DNA from: Anodontia alba | Taxonomy: Eukaryota > Mollusca > Bivalvia > Lucinida > Lucinidae | Direction: 5' to 3' | DNA: 64,000 nt | NCBI GenBank assembly: GCA_964016985.1 | Contig: OZ024826.1 | Span: forward strand, 65,278,792 to 65,342,791 | Shown here: positions 45,460 to 54,861 of the stretch, one piece after another | How the letters are laid out: each line of letters starts with the position of its first letter | Numbering within the stretch: the first letter of the stretch is position 1 | Program-made: the position numbers and the translations under genes | Notes under the pieces: generated by a model | What the model was told of the DNA's origin: nothing | What the model saw: only the letters and a program-made list of their open reading frames with translations | The model's database searches: none

Positions 45460-45771
45460 GGTGCATTTTAATTTAAAGCCTGTTTTTCTGCGACCTTATA
45501 GTAGTAGTCATGGGTCTTCCTGAAGAGCTTTACTGCGCAATGCTTGAGGTCGGCCACTGCGCCCGCCGCCACAAGATTCCTGGTCCTCTGGCCACACCAT
45601 GAAAGATATCGCACAGAAGTCACTCCTGCTCTGGCGGCGAGATGAGTAGACCACAATGTGTTTCGCCGCAGGGGTGCTGGCCGGCCCGACCAACCTCCGG
45701 GCGACAACTGGACAGCTTCCTGAGCCTGTGGCATCCGCATGTTGGAGGCTCATCGGGCTGCCTGGATACCA

Positions 45772-46781
45772 CAGTAGCAATGCTACTAGCCGACAGCTGC
45801 CTGCGAAAATATACTACAGCCCCCGAGGCTACTGGAAGGGGCTCACAGCCATCAAGAAGCTGGCGTCTGCAGCCAAGGCGACTGAGCAGCAGGCCAAGGA
45901 ATGGCTGAGGAAGCAGGCCATCTGATAGATCTGCCTGCCCCACGGCGCGTACCGCGGCCGAAGTTTGACGTGGCGGTGCCCAACGAGGTCCACCAGGCGG
46001 ATCTGCTCTTTCTGCCACACGACCGCGTAGGGCAGAAAACCTTCCGCTACGCTCTCATGGTCATTGATGTAGCCTCACGCTACAAAGAGGCTGAGCCCCT
46101 GACTAGCAAGACTGCGGCAGAGGTTGCCGATGCTCTGTCTCGGATCTACAGACGGGGGCCATTGAAGTGGCCTAAGCTTCTCCAGGTTGACCCTGGCCAT
46201 GAGTTCATGGGCTCTGTCAGCCAGCAGCTGGCAAAACACTCTGTTCAGGTTCGACGTGGACGTGTTGACATCCATCGGGACCAAGGCGTCGTGGAGCGCT
46301 GGAACCGGACCCTGGCTGAGTGGTTGTTTGGGCACCAATACGCCCAAGAGATGCGCCTCCCTTTGGGTCAGAGGTCAACAGAGTGGGTGGCTCAGCTGCC
46401 TAGCGTCGTAGCCACTCTGAACGGCGAAGTGACCAGGTTGACTGGCAAAAAGCCCTCTGACGCCATCAAAGCCAAGACGTGGCGCAAAAGCCCTCCTCTG
46501 TAGTTCCCGACCGCCCTGTTGGTCTCAAGGAGCAAAAGCTCCCTTCAGGTGTTGGTGTTTGCTATCTGTACCAGCCTGGCGAGCTAGAGGGCAGTCGGCG
46601 CCGCGCGACTGACCCCGTGTGGTCTCTTGGGGTGTACCGGCTGGGGAGCTCGGTGACCAAGTCCGGTGAGCCTGTGGTCTGCTACTTGCAGGATGGGCCT
46701 CAGCCGGGCTTTGTCAGGGAGGAACTCCTCGTAGTGCCGCCCGACACTCAGCTTCTGCCTGATGGGGTCCTTAGGCATTGA
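45772..46781 (+). pseudogene. Polinton-like DDE integrase (frameshifted)
   Basis: The N-terminal part at 45772-45925 ('IYYSPRGYWKGLTAIKKLAS', 'KEWLRKQAI') is in one frame. The catalytic core at 45901-46503 is in another. The core shows Asp in 'NEVHQADLLFLP', Asp in 'LLQVDPGHEFMG' and Glu in 'RDQGVVERWNRTLAEWLFG', with about 34 residues between the last two: the retroviral-type DDE integrase fold. The C-terminal part at 46479-46781, in a third frame, has a basic/aromatic SH3- or chromo-like character ('DPVWSLGVYRLGSSVTKSGE') and ends at 46781. This enzyme would insert the element and make the short target duplication. Two frameshifts inactivate it. Confidence 0.88.
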
Positions 46782-47178
46782 GCGCAGCTGCTCCTCTTTT
46801 TCGGTTGCACTCGAGACAGATCAGCCTGATGTTATCGTGGATGTGGCCCATGGAGTTGTCTAAGCGGTCAATGCTGAACTGCTGGGTGTCCTTCGGCTGG
46901 TAAGCCCATAGGAGCTCGATGCTGCATGCGGCACAATGATTACCCTGGGCCTCCCTCAGCGCTAGGATGTGATCAACCTTCAGCCTAAACCTGAGCCCCT
47001 TGGCTTGGTCCTGTCGCTTGTAGCCCACCAGCTTTTTTATGATGGTCTTGCGGAGCGATGGCTCATCAGGCTCTGTGAGTGGCCCACCCTCAGAGCCCTC
47101 CTCTGGGGGGCATACTACCCCTCGAGCTGGCTGAGATACTCCACTCTTGATACAGCCAGGTAGGCAAGATTGGACCAC
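46771..47178 (-). pseudogene. HNH endonuclease domain, C-terminus of polymerase-helicase gene
   Basis: In the minus frame ending at the stop 46771-46779, the last 65 residues contain 'HCAACSIELLW', then 'FSIDRLDNSMGHIHDNIRLI', then 'CLECNRKRG'. This is a treble-clef HNH nuclease pattern with two CxxC pairs, the DRxDN box, and His and Asn at the expected spacing. It lies directly downstream of helicase motif VI, with only a frame change near 47120 between them, so it was probably the C-terminal domain of the same protein. It converges on the integrase, the two stops overlapping at 46771-46781. Confidence 0.75.
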
Positions 47179-48060
47179 TGAAGATAGTCATCGATTATCC
47201 AGACTTTTTGGGGGTCTGCAACGGTGAGACCTTGGCTTGAGTGGACTGTGAGGGCGTATCCGAGGGCCCAGTCCTGGCCCCACTTGCCGTCTAGGACCTC
47301 GCGGGCATATTTCAAGCCCACCTGAACGACGTCATTTAGGACGAGCTCCTCCTGGTCTGGCCTGCCATCCGGCAGTAAGGGCCCAGGGATTGTGACCATG
47401 ATGTTCTGCCGCCGAGTGTCTTTGGGGCGGTACAGCAGAGGCACAGAGGGAAATACTTGTCATGGCGCTCGAACAGCAGCCTCTGGGCCTGGTCGCGAAC
47501 CTTCTGCCTAGAGGTCAAGATGAGATCGCACGGCTTCCAGGCCTCCACGAAGCTTCCCACCCGAGACAACCGGGAAGCGCCTTTCTCATAGCCCAACACA
47601 GTCTGGTTGGAGGCGAATATCCCTTTTGAGGGCCTTGAGAAGGGGGTCTTTGGCTCTGTGGTCTACCTCGACCTCTTCATAATAGTTGGCATGCTCGCGA
47701 AGCCAGTCGTGTGGCATTTCTCCACCTGGTCGCCGCAGCAGATGACCTGGACGCCCCGACCCTCGAGCCAGTCGAGGAAGGTTTCCAGAGCGGGGTGGGG
47801 CACTGTGCAGACCTCATCCCATATGATCAGACAGGGAATAAACTTCTGTCCCATCCGTTCGGGCATCCAGTCTGTCTGGCCGCTCCAGCAGAAGAAGCTG
47901 TTATATGTCTAGGCCTGGACGCCCCTGGCCCGCATCTCTTTGGCCAGGCGATGGGTCGGGGTGAAGACGAGGGGGTTTCTGGTACGGAAGAGCTTGATCG
48001 CTTGCGTGGTTTTGCCGCTGCCCCCGCCGCCGTTTAGGTAGCTCAAGCGGGGCTTCGACA
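47115..48060 (-). pseudogene. SF1 (Pif1/RecD-like) helicase domain (frameshifted)
   Basis: Motifs appear in the order of superfamily 1 helicases on the minus strand. Walker A 'LNGGGGSGKTTQAIKL' is at about 48000-48034. 'VFTPTHRLAKEMRARG' is the Ia-like motif. Walker B 'LIIWDEVCTV' is near 47800-47830, followed by 'VICCGDQ' (motif III), a linker with 'DLILTSRQKVRDQAQRL', motif V 'ALTVHSSQGLT' (about 47222-47255) and motif VI 'YLAVSRVEY'. Three or more frame changes break it. Such helicases unwind DNA at replication forks. No ordinary Polinton gene set includes one fused to the polymerase. Confidence 0.85.
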
Positions 48061-48065
48061 GCGGG

Positions 48066-49117
48066 TCATCGTGATGTGGCGCGGTGCTGGGAGTGAGGTC
48101 CTTTTTTGTTTGCTTTGTAGTCAGGCTTGGCGAGGTAGGCTGCATGTTCCATGGGCATGTAGAGATGCTCGTCTTTGTCCTGCCACTGGCCAGGGGCAAC
48201 CTCGACGGGGGCGTCGTAGTCTTCCTCGAGTAAACAGAGCACGCACATGACCCCCCCCACAGTCACATTTTTTGGGAGCCACAAACGCTTTGTGAAGCAC
48301 AGATTTCCTGACGTAAATGGAATCCGTTGCCACTCGGACGGCCTCATCGGGTTGGAACCTCTGTAGCATTGAGAGAAGGTTGATGTGGGCATACGCGAGC
48401 ATCGAGGCCCTGAGGTGAGCCTACTGTGGTTGGGAACCATTGTAGTAAATGAGGATGTGACCCAGAGGGCACCTTTCAGGTGCTCCGACCAAAGTGCCAC
48501 TTTGACGAGTGTCCCGGACGAGGTAGTCGAGCTCGCCTCAGTCAGTCACAAGTCTTCATGTCAGTCTCTTGCCATCGGATTTGGCGCCCTGGGTGAACTT
48601 GCCGATGACGGAGCAGCCCTGGTCCCTGCTTTCGGGCAACCAGACCTCAGTCTGATTCTCGAAGGAGATGATCGCCTCCCTGACTTTGAGAGACCTCAGC
48701 AGGCCAGACTCTGTCAGGAAGGCAAGAAGCTGTGTCGGGGCCCAACCGCCTTCGGGGCGTGCGAAGTGCCTCCCAAACCAGGCAGGTATGACGGGATGGC
48801 AGGTAGCCTCAAACTCCCATTCTTGAACCTTGGCAAATCCAGTGCCAATGTCTTTTGGAAAAGGGCCGTTGATTGCTACATGGGTCATGCGGTGAGTCGG
48901 ATGTCCGAACCGCAGGAAGTAGGGTTTCGCTTCACCCATGCCCTGGAATGAGGCCGGGTAGCAGGCCTTCATGTCGATGGAAGTGACTTCCCTCATGTCA
49001 TTATTCATCGAGTTCCAGAGGCCGCCGTGATCATGCTCCACGCAGGCCTTCTCGATGTCTGAGAGGAGGCTGGCTGGGGTTGGCTTCCAGCCGTTCTTTT
49101 CTTTTGCCATAATGCTG
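48066..49117 (-). pseudogene. Divergent family B DNA polymerase, catalytic part (frameshifted)
   Basis: The palm motif A reads 'VTSIDMKACYPASFQG' (Asp codon near 48973-48975) in the frame 48556-49110. A motif B-like basic segment 'VIGKFTQGAKSDGKRL' is at about 48560-48610. Motif C reads 'VRVATDSIYV' at about 48310-48335 in another frame, so the usual DTDS is ATDS. Cys-rich pieces ('PKKCDCGGGHV') follow near 48260, possibly a zinc-binding insertion. It runs into helicase Walker A without a stop-ATG arrangement. It would replicate the element, presumably by protein priming as in Polintons, but no terminal-protein motif is seen. Confidence 0.75.
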
Positions 49118-50581
49118 GCCGCGTGGTTTTCGCCGAAGGCTCTGTCGGCGAGCTTGGGGTTGCCCAGTTTGGCGCAGATCGCTCTGAGTCAATTGTGGGC
49201 CTCCCGCGTCCTATAGGTGCGGCCGTCCTTGAGCACGAACTGGTCGACAGAGAGCCGCTGGTCTCGACCGCCCAGGAGCCAGACCGCCAATGGCTCACCC
49301 TGGGTGACTTCCCGGATGGCGTGCCAGACATCACCCTCGTAGATGTGGACCTCTCGGGACTGCGAGAAGTGGAGATCTTTGGACCAGGCGTGGCCTTTGT
49401 GGCAGATGAGTTCTACTATGCCTCTGACTCTGTTGCCACCTCTCCGATATTTTCCACTGTTGAAGATGTGTTCACCAGCAATGTCCCTTAGGATGATTGC
49501 TCTTTTGAGGATCTTCTCCAGTTCAGCCACGTCGTCAACCGAGGCTCCAGTCTCATGGACCCCCCCCCCCCCTCTCCCAATCCTGTAGCTTCCATCACCG
49601 CGTGGATGTGAGTCCATGGCCTCTCGAAGTGCTCCATAACTCTCTGAGCCACACAGTTGAGGTCACCATGTCTCAGCGGAGCTAGGTTGGCCGGGTCTGG
49701 GTCCCGGATGGGGTAGAGGCCGTAGACAAGAGCGGTGACTGGGTAGGCATTTTGGTAGAACACACTGTCAATTCCAGTCAACACGCCAGGCTTCGTGTCC
49801 TGGGAGACCTCGATGACCCCCTGGCCCTTCTTTCGCCCAGCCCGGACGGGATCAAACTTGTCTTCAACGACCCAATCATCTTCAGCTTTCTCCCGGAGAA
49901 ACTTGAGTTTTAGAAGAAACTGGCCCTCCGGAAGGCTATCAAGCAGCCTCGTCGGCCATCCGAGCATCCAGTGCCAGCCGTGCAGCTCTGGCATGCATGC
50001 CGTCGGCGATCTCGTCATCGCCGATGTCCAGCGGGTCTTCTTCTTCAACCCTCCATGTAGAGAAGACCGCGGCGGAGCCATCTACCTCATTTCGTCTTTG
50101 GCGTCGTCAAGTATCTCGACCCACGACTCGCGGGCCCCCGTAGCCTAGTGGATAAGAGAGTTGACTCTTAATCCAATAGGTTTCTCACCGCTGTGGTTCG
50201 AGCCTTGCTCGGGTCATATGTGGGAAAGCCAAGTCCTGCTTACGGATGGTCAGGTGGTTTTTCTCCGGGTTCTCCGGTTTTCGCCCACCTTCGATGAACG
50301 ATCGGCTCGATATAAGTGAAATATTCTTGAAAGGGCCGTAAAACCCAAATCCAAAAAAAAAAAAAATCGACCCACGACTCAGCCGGGAGTCTCACTGGGT
50401 GAGGGACACGATCATCTAGGTCGGTAAATGGCCAATGTGGTTGAAGTGGCCGGGGGAGGAGTCTTTCCTCAGCTTCCGGAATGGGCTCATCTAGGATGAA
50501 CCTTGGCTCGTACTCTGCGAACATCTCTTCGATCAGGTCATCCATCATAGCCATGCTGTCGGATGGGTATACTACCCGCAC
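49118..50581 (-). pseudogene. N-terminal region of the polymerase gene, interrupted by a SINE
   Basis: ATG at 50581 opens an acidic N-terminus ('MMDDLIEEMFAEYEPRFILD') that is cut at 'ESWV' by the SINE (50130-50366) and resumes beyond it ('EILDDAKDEM'). A second acidic block is at about 50000-50080. Further on come 'YPVTALVYGLYPIRDPDPAN' and 'IVELICHKGHAWSKDLHFSQ', then 'VHIYEGDVWHAIREVTQGE', in two or three frames and interrupted by a C run at 49560-49571. No exonuclease motif could be identified with confidence. The region is about 400 codons long, suitable for a polymerase N-terminal/exonuclease part. Confidence 0.6.
50130..50366 (+). mobile_element. tRNA-derived SINE inserted in the polymerase gene
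   Basis: The head has A box 'TAGCCTAGTGGATAAG' and B box 'GGTTCGAGCC'. The body has 'GGTTCTCCGGTTTTCGCCCA' and 'ATATAAGTGAAATATTCTTG', a conserved part known from mollusc V/Meta-type SINEs, and the tail is poly-A. Perfect 14-bp target duplications TCGACCCACGACTC lie at 50116-50129 and 50367-50380. Confidence 0.93.
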
Positions 50582-51059
50582 AGTTATTTTCTAAATGGGG
50601 GTTCGAGTTGCAAGGAGGTGATCCTGCTGTCGGATGGATATACTACCTGCACAGTTATTTTCTAAATGGGGGTTCGAGTTACAAGGAGCCGATCATGCTG
50701 TTGAATGGGTATACTACCCGCACAGTTATTCTTTAAATGGGGGTTCGAGTTACAAGGAGCTGAGCCAGCTCTTTTCCAGGGCTATGTGCTGGTGGAGAAT
50801 TTTATCTCACCCACAAGCCCGACAAACTTCGATTTCGCTTTAAACCCCTTTCCCACAGCACCTACAGGGGGCGGGGATGTTACTACCCTTGCGGATTTTA
50901 GCTAAATGGACTTTGCAGAATTTCTGGCAGCAACTCCTCCCGCAGGTCCCAAGCTCACCCACTTTCAACCACGCGCAGTTGTTGTGGCCCTTCATCACTA
51001 GATAAGTATACTCTCCACACGGACATGTCTAAATGGCCGTCCCCAGGGGCTCGGGTGGA
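50582..51059. repeat. Polinton-like right subterminal region with 70-bp tandem repeats
   Basis: Between the polymerase ATG and the right TIR, 'GGGTATACTACCCGCACAGT' and 'TAAATGGGGGTTCGAGTT' recur three times (about 50565-50760) at roughly 65-70-bp spacing. These could be replication or promoter elements. No gene is seen. Confidence 0.7.
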
Positions 51060-51408
51060 GTGCCTCCTTTTTTTTGCATTCAGAGCCCTGGGCCAGCGAG
51101 GGCAGGGAGCCGTCCCTACCAGCTCGGCTGGTGCTTGGGCGGAGTGCAGGCCGTTGCCAATTATTTGTGTAGGTCTCAACGGCCCGGCGTACACACAGCA
51201 ATTATTTGTGTAGGTCGAGACGGCCGGGCGTACACACACAATTACCAATTATTTATGTACATGGGAGCCTCCGCGGCCCCATAACACAGTTACCAATTAT
51301 TTATGTACATGGGAGCCTCCGCGGCCCCATAACACAATTATCAATTATTTATGTACGTGGGAGCCTCCACGGCCCCATATAGCTGGTGCATTCCCCCTCC
51401 CTGCTGCT
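51060..51408 (-). repeat. Polinton-like right terminal inverted repeat
   Basis: The inverted match of 41530-41836, with three instead of two copies of the 'GGGAGCCTCCGCGGCCCCAT' subunit, so it is longer by about one unit. Confidence 0.9.
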
Positions 51409-51960
51409 CCACACCATGTCAGGTGTTTAACAACTGCGCCATGTCAGGCGACTTTTTGCCATGTAAGGCTAATTACTGCACCATGTCAGGTGTTACAATT
51501 GCGCCATTCAGGCGTTTTTTTTGTTGTTTTTTTCATGTTAGGCTTATTACCTCACCATGTCTGCTGTTTAACAATTGTGCCTTGTCAGGCAACTTTTTGC
51601 TACTTGTGTGGCGGCCGTAAAAGGTCTCCCCATACATCATCATAGTGTAGGTTATATTTTATTTCTTTGGGATCATTGAGCCCATTCTGGTTATTTTGAA
51701 AATCGAATTCCACTTAAACCGAAGCTAGGGGCATGTGCAGCCTCACAAACTACAGTGTTGCATATGGAGAGACTCAATCAAACCAAGTTTCCAATTTTCG
51801 TGATTTTGTGTGTTCTTTGTTTCCAAAGGCAATCCTATTACCGCACCATATCAGGCGACTATTTGCCATGTAAGGCTTATGACTACACCATGTCAGATGT
51901 TAAACAGTATTTTCATATCAGACAACTTTTACCATGTTAGATTATTACTATAGCAAGTTA
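51409..51960 (+). repeat. CATGTCAGG minisatellite, right of the Polinton-like element
   Basis: Continues the minisatellite of 41030-41529 in the same orientation. It is interrupted at 51655-51835 by a dispersed repeat that is an inverted match to 17705-17860. Confidence 0.8.
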
Positions 51961-52057
51961 CTGTTCTTTTGACATCACTCAGAAATACATTTTTTTTTTT
52001 TAATACTAATATTTTGTTCTGGTTGTCCATATCTTATCAGAAACCATTTGTCATTTC

Positions 52058-53234
52058 TATGGCAAGCTGTTTTACTATTTATTAAGCAAAATAGATATCT
52101 TATATATTATATCAGATATCATATAGGATATAAGATATCTAATATAGGATATAAGATATCTGATATACTAATTCAGATATCTTATATCCTATATTATCTT
52201 ATATCCTATATAAGATATCTGATATAATAAATGAGATATCTTATTTAATTCCGCATATAAGATATCTAATTTACTATATAAGATATCTTATTTGTTAAAT
52301 AAGATATCTTAAATATAAATTTAGATATCTAATATACTAAATAAGATATCTGATATACTAAATGAGATATCTTATTTGTTAAGTAAATGAGATATCTTCT
52401 GTAGTAAATAAGATATCTTATATCCTATATGAGATATCTTATATAGGATATTAGATATCTTATATAGCATATTAGATATATGTCAATTCAGATATCTTAT
52501 ATAGCATATTAGATATCTTAATTGACATATAAGATATCTATTTTATATAAGATACCTGATATAATATATCAGATATCTTATATATTATATAAGATATCTG
52601 ATATATTAAATCAGATATCTGATTTATAGAATAAATAGTAAAACGGCTTGCTGGCAAGCCATTTTACTATTAATTATGTATTATATCAGATATCTTATAT
52701 AGGGTATAAGATATCTAATATAGGATATAAGATATCTGAATTAGTATATCAGATATCTTATATCCTATATAAGATATCTTATATCCTATATAAGATATCT
52801 GATATATCATATTAGATATCTTATTTAATTCCACATATAAGATATCTTATTTACTATATAAGATATATTTTTGTTAAATATCTAATATGTTAATATAGAT
52901 ATCTGATATACTAAATAAGATATCTGATATATTAAATGAGATATCTTATTTAATTGAATAAATGAGATATCTTCTTTAGTAAATAAGATATCTTATATCC
53001 TATATAAGATATCTTATCTAGCATATCAGATATCTTATATAGCATGTAAGATATCTTATATGCCAATTAAGATATCTTATATAGCATATCAGATATCTTA
53101 TATAGCATATAAGATATCTTAATTGACATATAAGATATCTTGTTTATATATCTATCAGATATCTTATATAAGATATCTGATATATTAAATCAGATATCTG
53201 ATTTATAGAATAAATAATAAAACCGCTTGCCATA
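52058..53234. mobile_element. Tandem pair of GATATC-palindrome MITE-like units
   Basis: Two units (52058-52640 and 52645-53234) each begin TGGCAAGC..TTTTACTATT and end with its complement, AATA.TAAAAC.GCTTGCCA. Each body is almost only variants of TAAGATATCTTA and CAGATATCTGAT. TA flanks the outer ends, suggesting a Tc1/mariner-type MITE. Every few bases the sequence is self-complementary. No coding capacity. Confidence 0.75.
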
Positions 53235-53394
53235 CATTTCTTGCCATACATTATTACAGCATACACCTACAGGCTGCTGCTAATTAATGATAAGATTAAT
53301 TGTAAATTGAAGAGTCTAAGCTGATTTGCTCTTCATGGGGCCTCTTGTTTCGTAGCATTTGTTGATAAATCAGTGCTCTACCTAATTAATTAAG
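53235..53394. other. Short AT-rich spacer
   Basis: Unique to the left haplotype-like segment. It contains CATGGGGCCTCTTGTTTCG, which resembles the 3' end of the rolling-circle-like elements but without the rest. Confidence 0.4.
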
Positions 53395-54210
53395 TATTTG
53401 CTTATCTGTATCTAAAGTTGTGTATCTAAAGTTTACAGCTGTCTTTATTTATATCTCATTAAAAGATCTGGAACTGACATACTTACACAGAGATTAGGAT
53501 CTTTCACTGAAGCAGCAGGTCATTAACAAACTTTTGACAGGACTTAAACTGAGGTGTATTGTTTAGCTTATTCCCTGACTGCAGGCTTTGCCATGTTTTG
53601 TTGCACAGATTTAATAACAATTAGAGGTCCATATACCTAGCTTTTGAATGATGTGGTCTTCAAATCTAGCTAAAGCATAGGCTATTCCCATTCCCTTCTA
53701 AAGCTGTGTTCTGAGAAATCAGACTTTTGTAATTCTAAGTCAACAATTAAACTTTTTAATGTTCGAACAAAAAATGATCTGGTCAAAGCTTTACTTGAAT
53801 TTAACAGACAACATGGGTCCTGAATGGAATTTAGATGAGGAAAATTGTGATTTCTTGCAATTTGGTAATTCTTAATTGCTTTTTCAGTACATAGGTCTGC
53901 TCTTGTAGAGTAAATAAATATTGTGATACCTTTTCTAAATGGATCTGTTTTAGATCATTCCAGCCTGTTAGAAATGTACTCATCAAACAATTGTACATCT
54001 CTTAGGCATAGATTGATTTCGGGTCAAATGGTCCTTTGCTGTGAATTTGCAGCAATGCAAGAAACCAAAGAAAGCTAATTGCAAAACAGCCAATAACATA
54101 TTATGTGTGAATAGATTGATAAAACCTTTGTTAATTCTTTGACACATTTGAGTAGAATATCTGCTGTAATGGGCTGTTTAGTAGGTTGTAGTTCCTTGTA
54201 TATGCTTCAG

Positions 54211-54288
54211 ACCTGCAAATGCACTCTGTGCAAGTTTTCATCATCAAAAGGAGAATTTAAACCCGCAAAACTGTACCTCACCCTACAG
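54211..54288 (+). CDS. Weak candidate exon with a C-x2-C motif
   Basis: A moderately pyrimidine-rich acceptor (ATGCTTCAG) and a donor (CAG|GTATAT) bound 78 bases open in one frame, encoding 'TCKCTLCKFSSSKGEFKPAK' and six more residues. The C-x2-C arrangement recalls half a C2H2 zinc finger but lacks the histidines. It could easily be chance. An identical copy is at 60849-60926. Confidence 0.15.
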
Positions 54289-54325
54289 GTATATATTTTA
54301 AGTCTACTGTATTTCATCTTAAGGT

Positions 54326-54611
54326 TGGGGTGGTCGGGTGGTGCGAAGGTGTCGTGTATCTTACGTCACCGGGGCGTCAAACTGATATTGGCTTACAGTT
54401 GGGCAAGGCCTGCTATCCTTGTAGCAGGTAAGGGTAGATGGGGAATATTTTTATTTCTTCTGTTTCTTCACTTTCATTCCTGTTCCTTTCTTCCCTGTCC
54501 CTCTCTTTAATCTCTTCTACTATCTCTTCTATCACTTTTCTGGCTTTCTCTGGGAGACGACACAAAATGACCCACAAGGGTTGACGTGTCGTTAAACCCC
54601 AACACAATCAA
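54326..54611 (+). mobile_element. SINE with 13-bp target duplication
   Basis: Flanked by TTCATCTTAAGGT at 54313-54325 and 54612-54624. The head is GGGGTGGTCGGGTGGTGCGA and the tail contains 'GACGTGTCGTTAAACCCCAA', typical of mollusc V-type SINE 3' ends. The 123-codon plus-strand frame covering it is not a gene. Duplicate at 60964-61249. Confidence 0.85.
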
Positions 54612-54861
54612 TTCATCTTAAGGTGATGATAACAGTAAGCCACAAAATCTACTAAACATGATTCTGAAATAACAGGTAAAATTGTACAGCCTGATACAAT
54701 TTCTTGTAACAGAAGAAATTAAATAAAAATTTGTAATCCAGTATTGTAAATTATTCTGGCAGATTTACTAACTGAACTCATCATTAAGAAGTTCACTGTT
54801 TCTTTAAGTCCCACAGCAGTTTGTTTGGGGTTGGGTACTGGGTTGGGTTCTGCTCCCCTGT

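Larger units (their letters stand above)
41530..51408. mobile_element. Polinton-like (Maverick-type) self-synthesising DNA element
   Basis: Terminal inverted repeats start AGGTGCAGGGAGGGGG (left) and AGCAGCAGGGAGGGGG (right, complement). 5'-AG ends are usual for Polintons. CCACA flanks both ends (41525-41529 and 51409-51413), 5 bp or 6 bp with one mismatch. Contents are DDE integrase, family B polymerase, SF1 helicase and HNH nuclease, plus three unassigned frames. The interior is visibly more GC-rich than the surroundings. At 9.9 kb it is short for a Polinton (usually 15-20 kb), and I see no capsid, packaging ATPase or protease gene. All genes are damaged. Confidence 0.85.

Noticed and set aside
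45620..46018. Minus-strand frames opposite the integrase start
   Set aside because: Antisense shadows. The plus strand carries the N-terminal integrase motif here.
48385..48951. Plus-strand 188-codon frame
   Set aside because: Antisense to the polymerase motifs; no domain of its own.
52058..53234. CRISPR-like array
   Set aside because: The regular GATATC motifs have no unique spacers of constant length, there are no cas genes, and the host is eukaryotic.
54139..54510. 123-codon frame (and identical copy at 60777)
   Set aside because: Most of it lies across a SINE insertion with a target duplication, so it cannot be an old gene.
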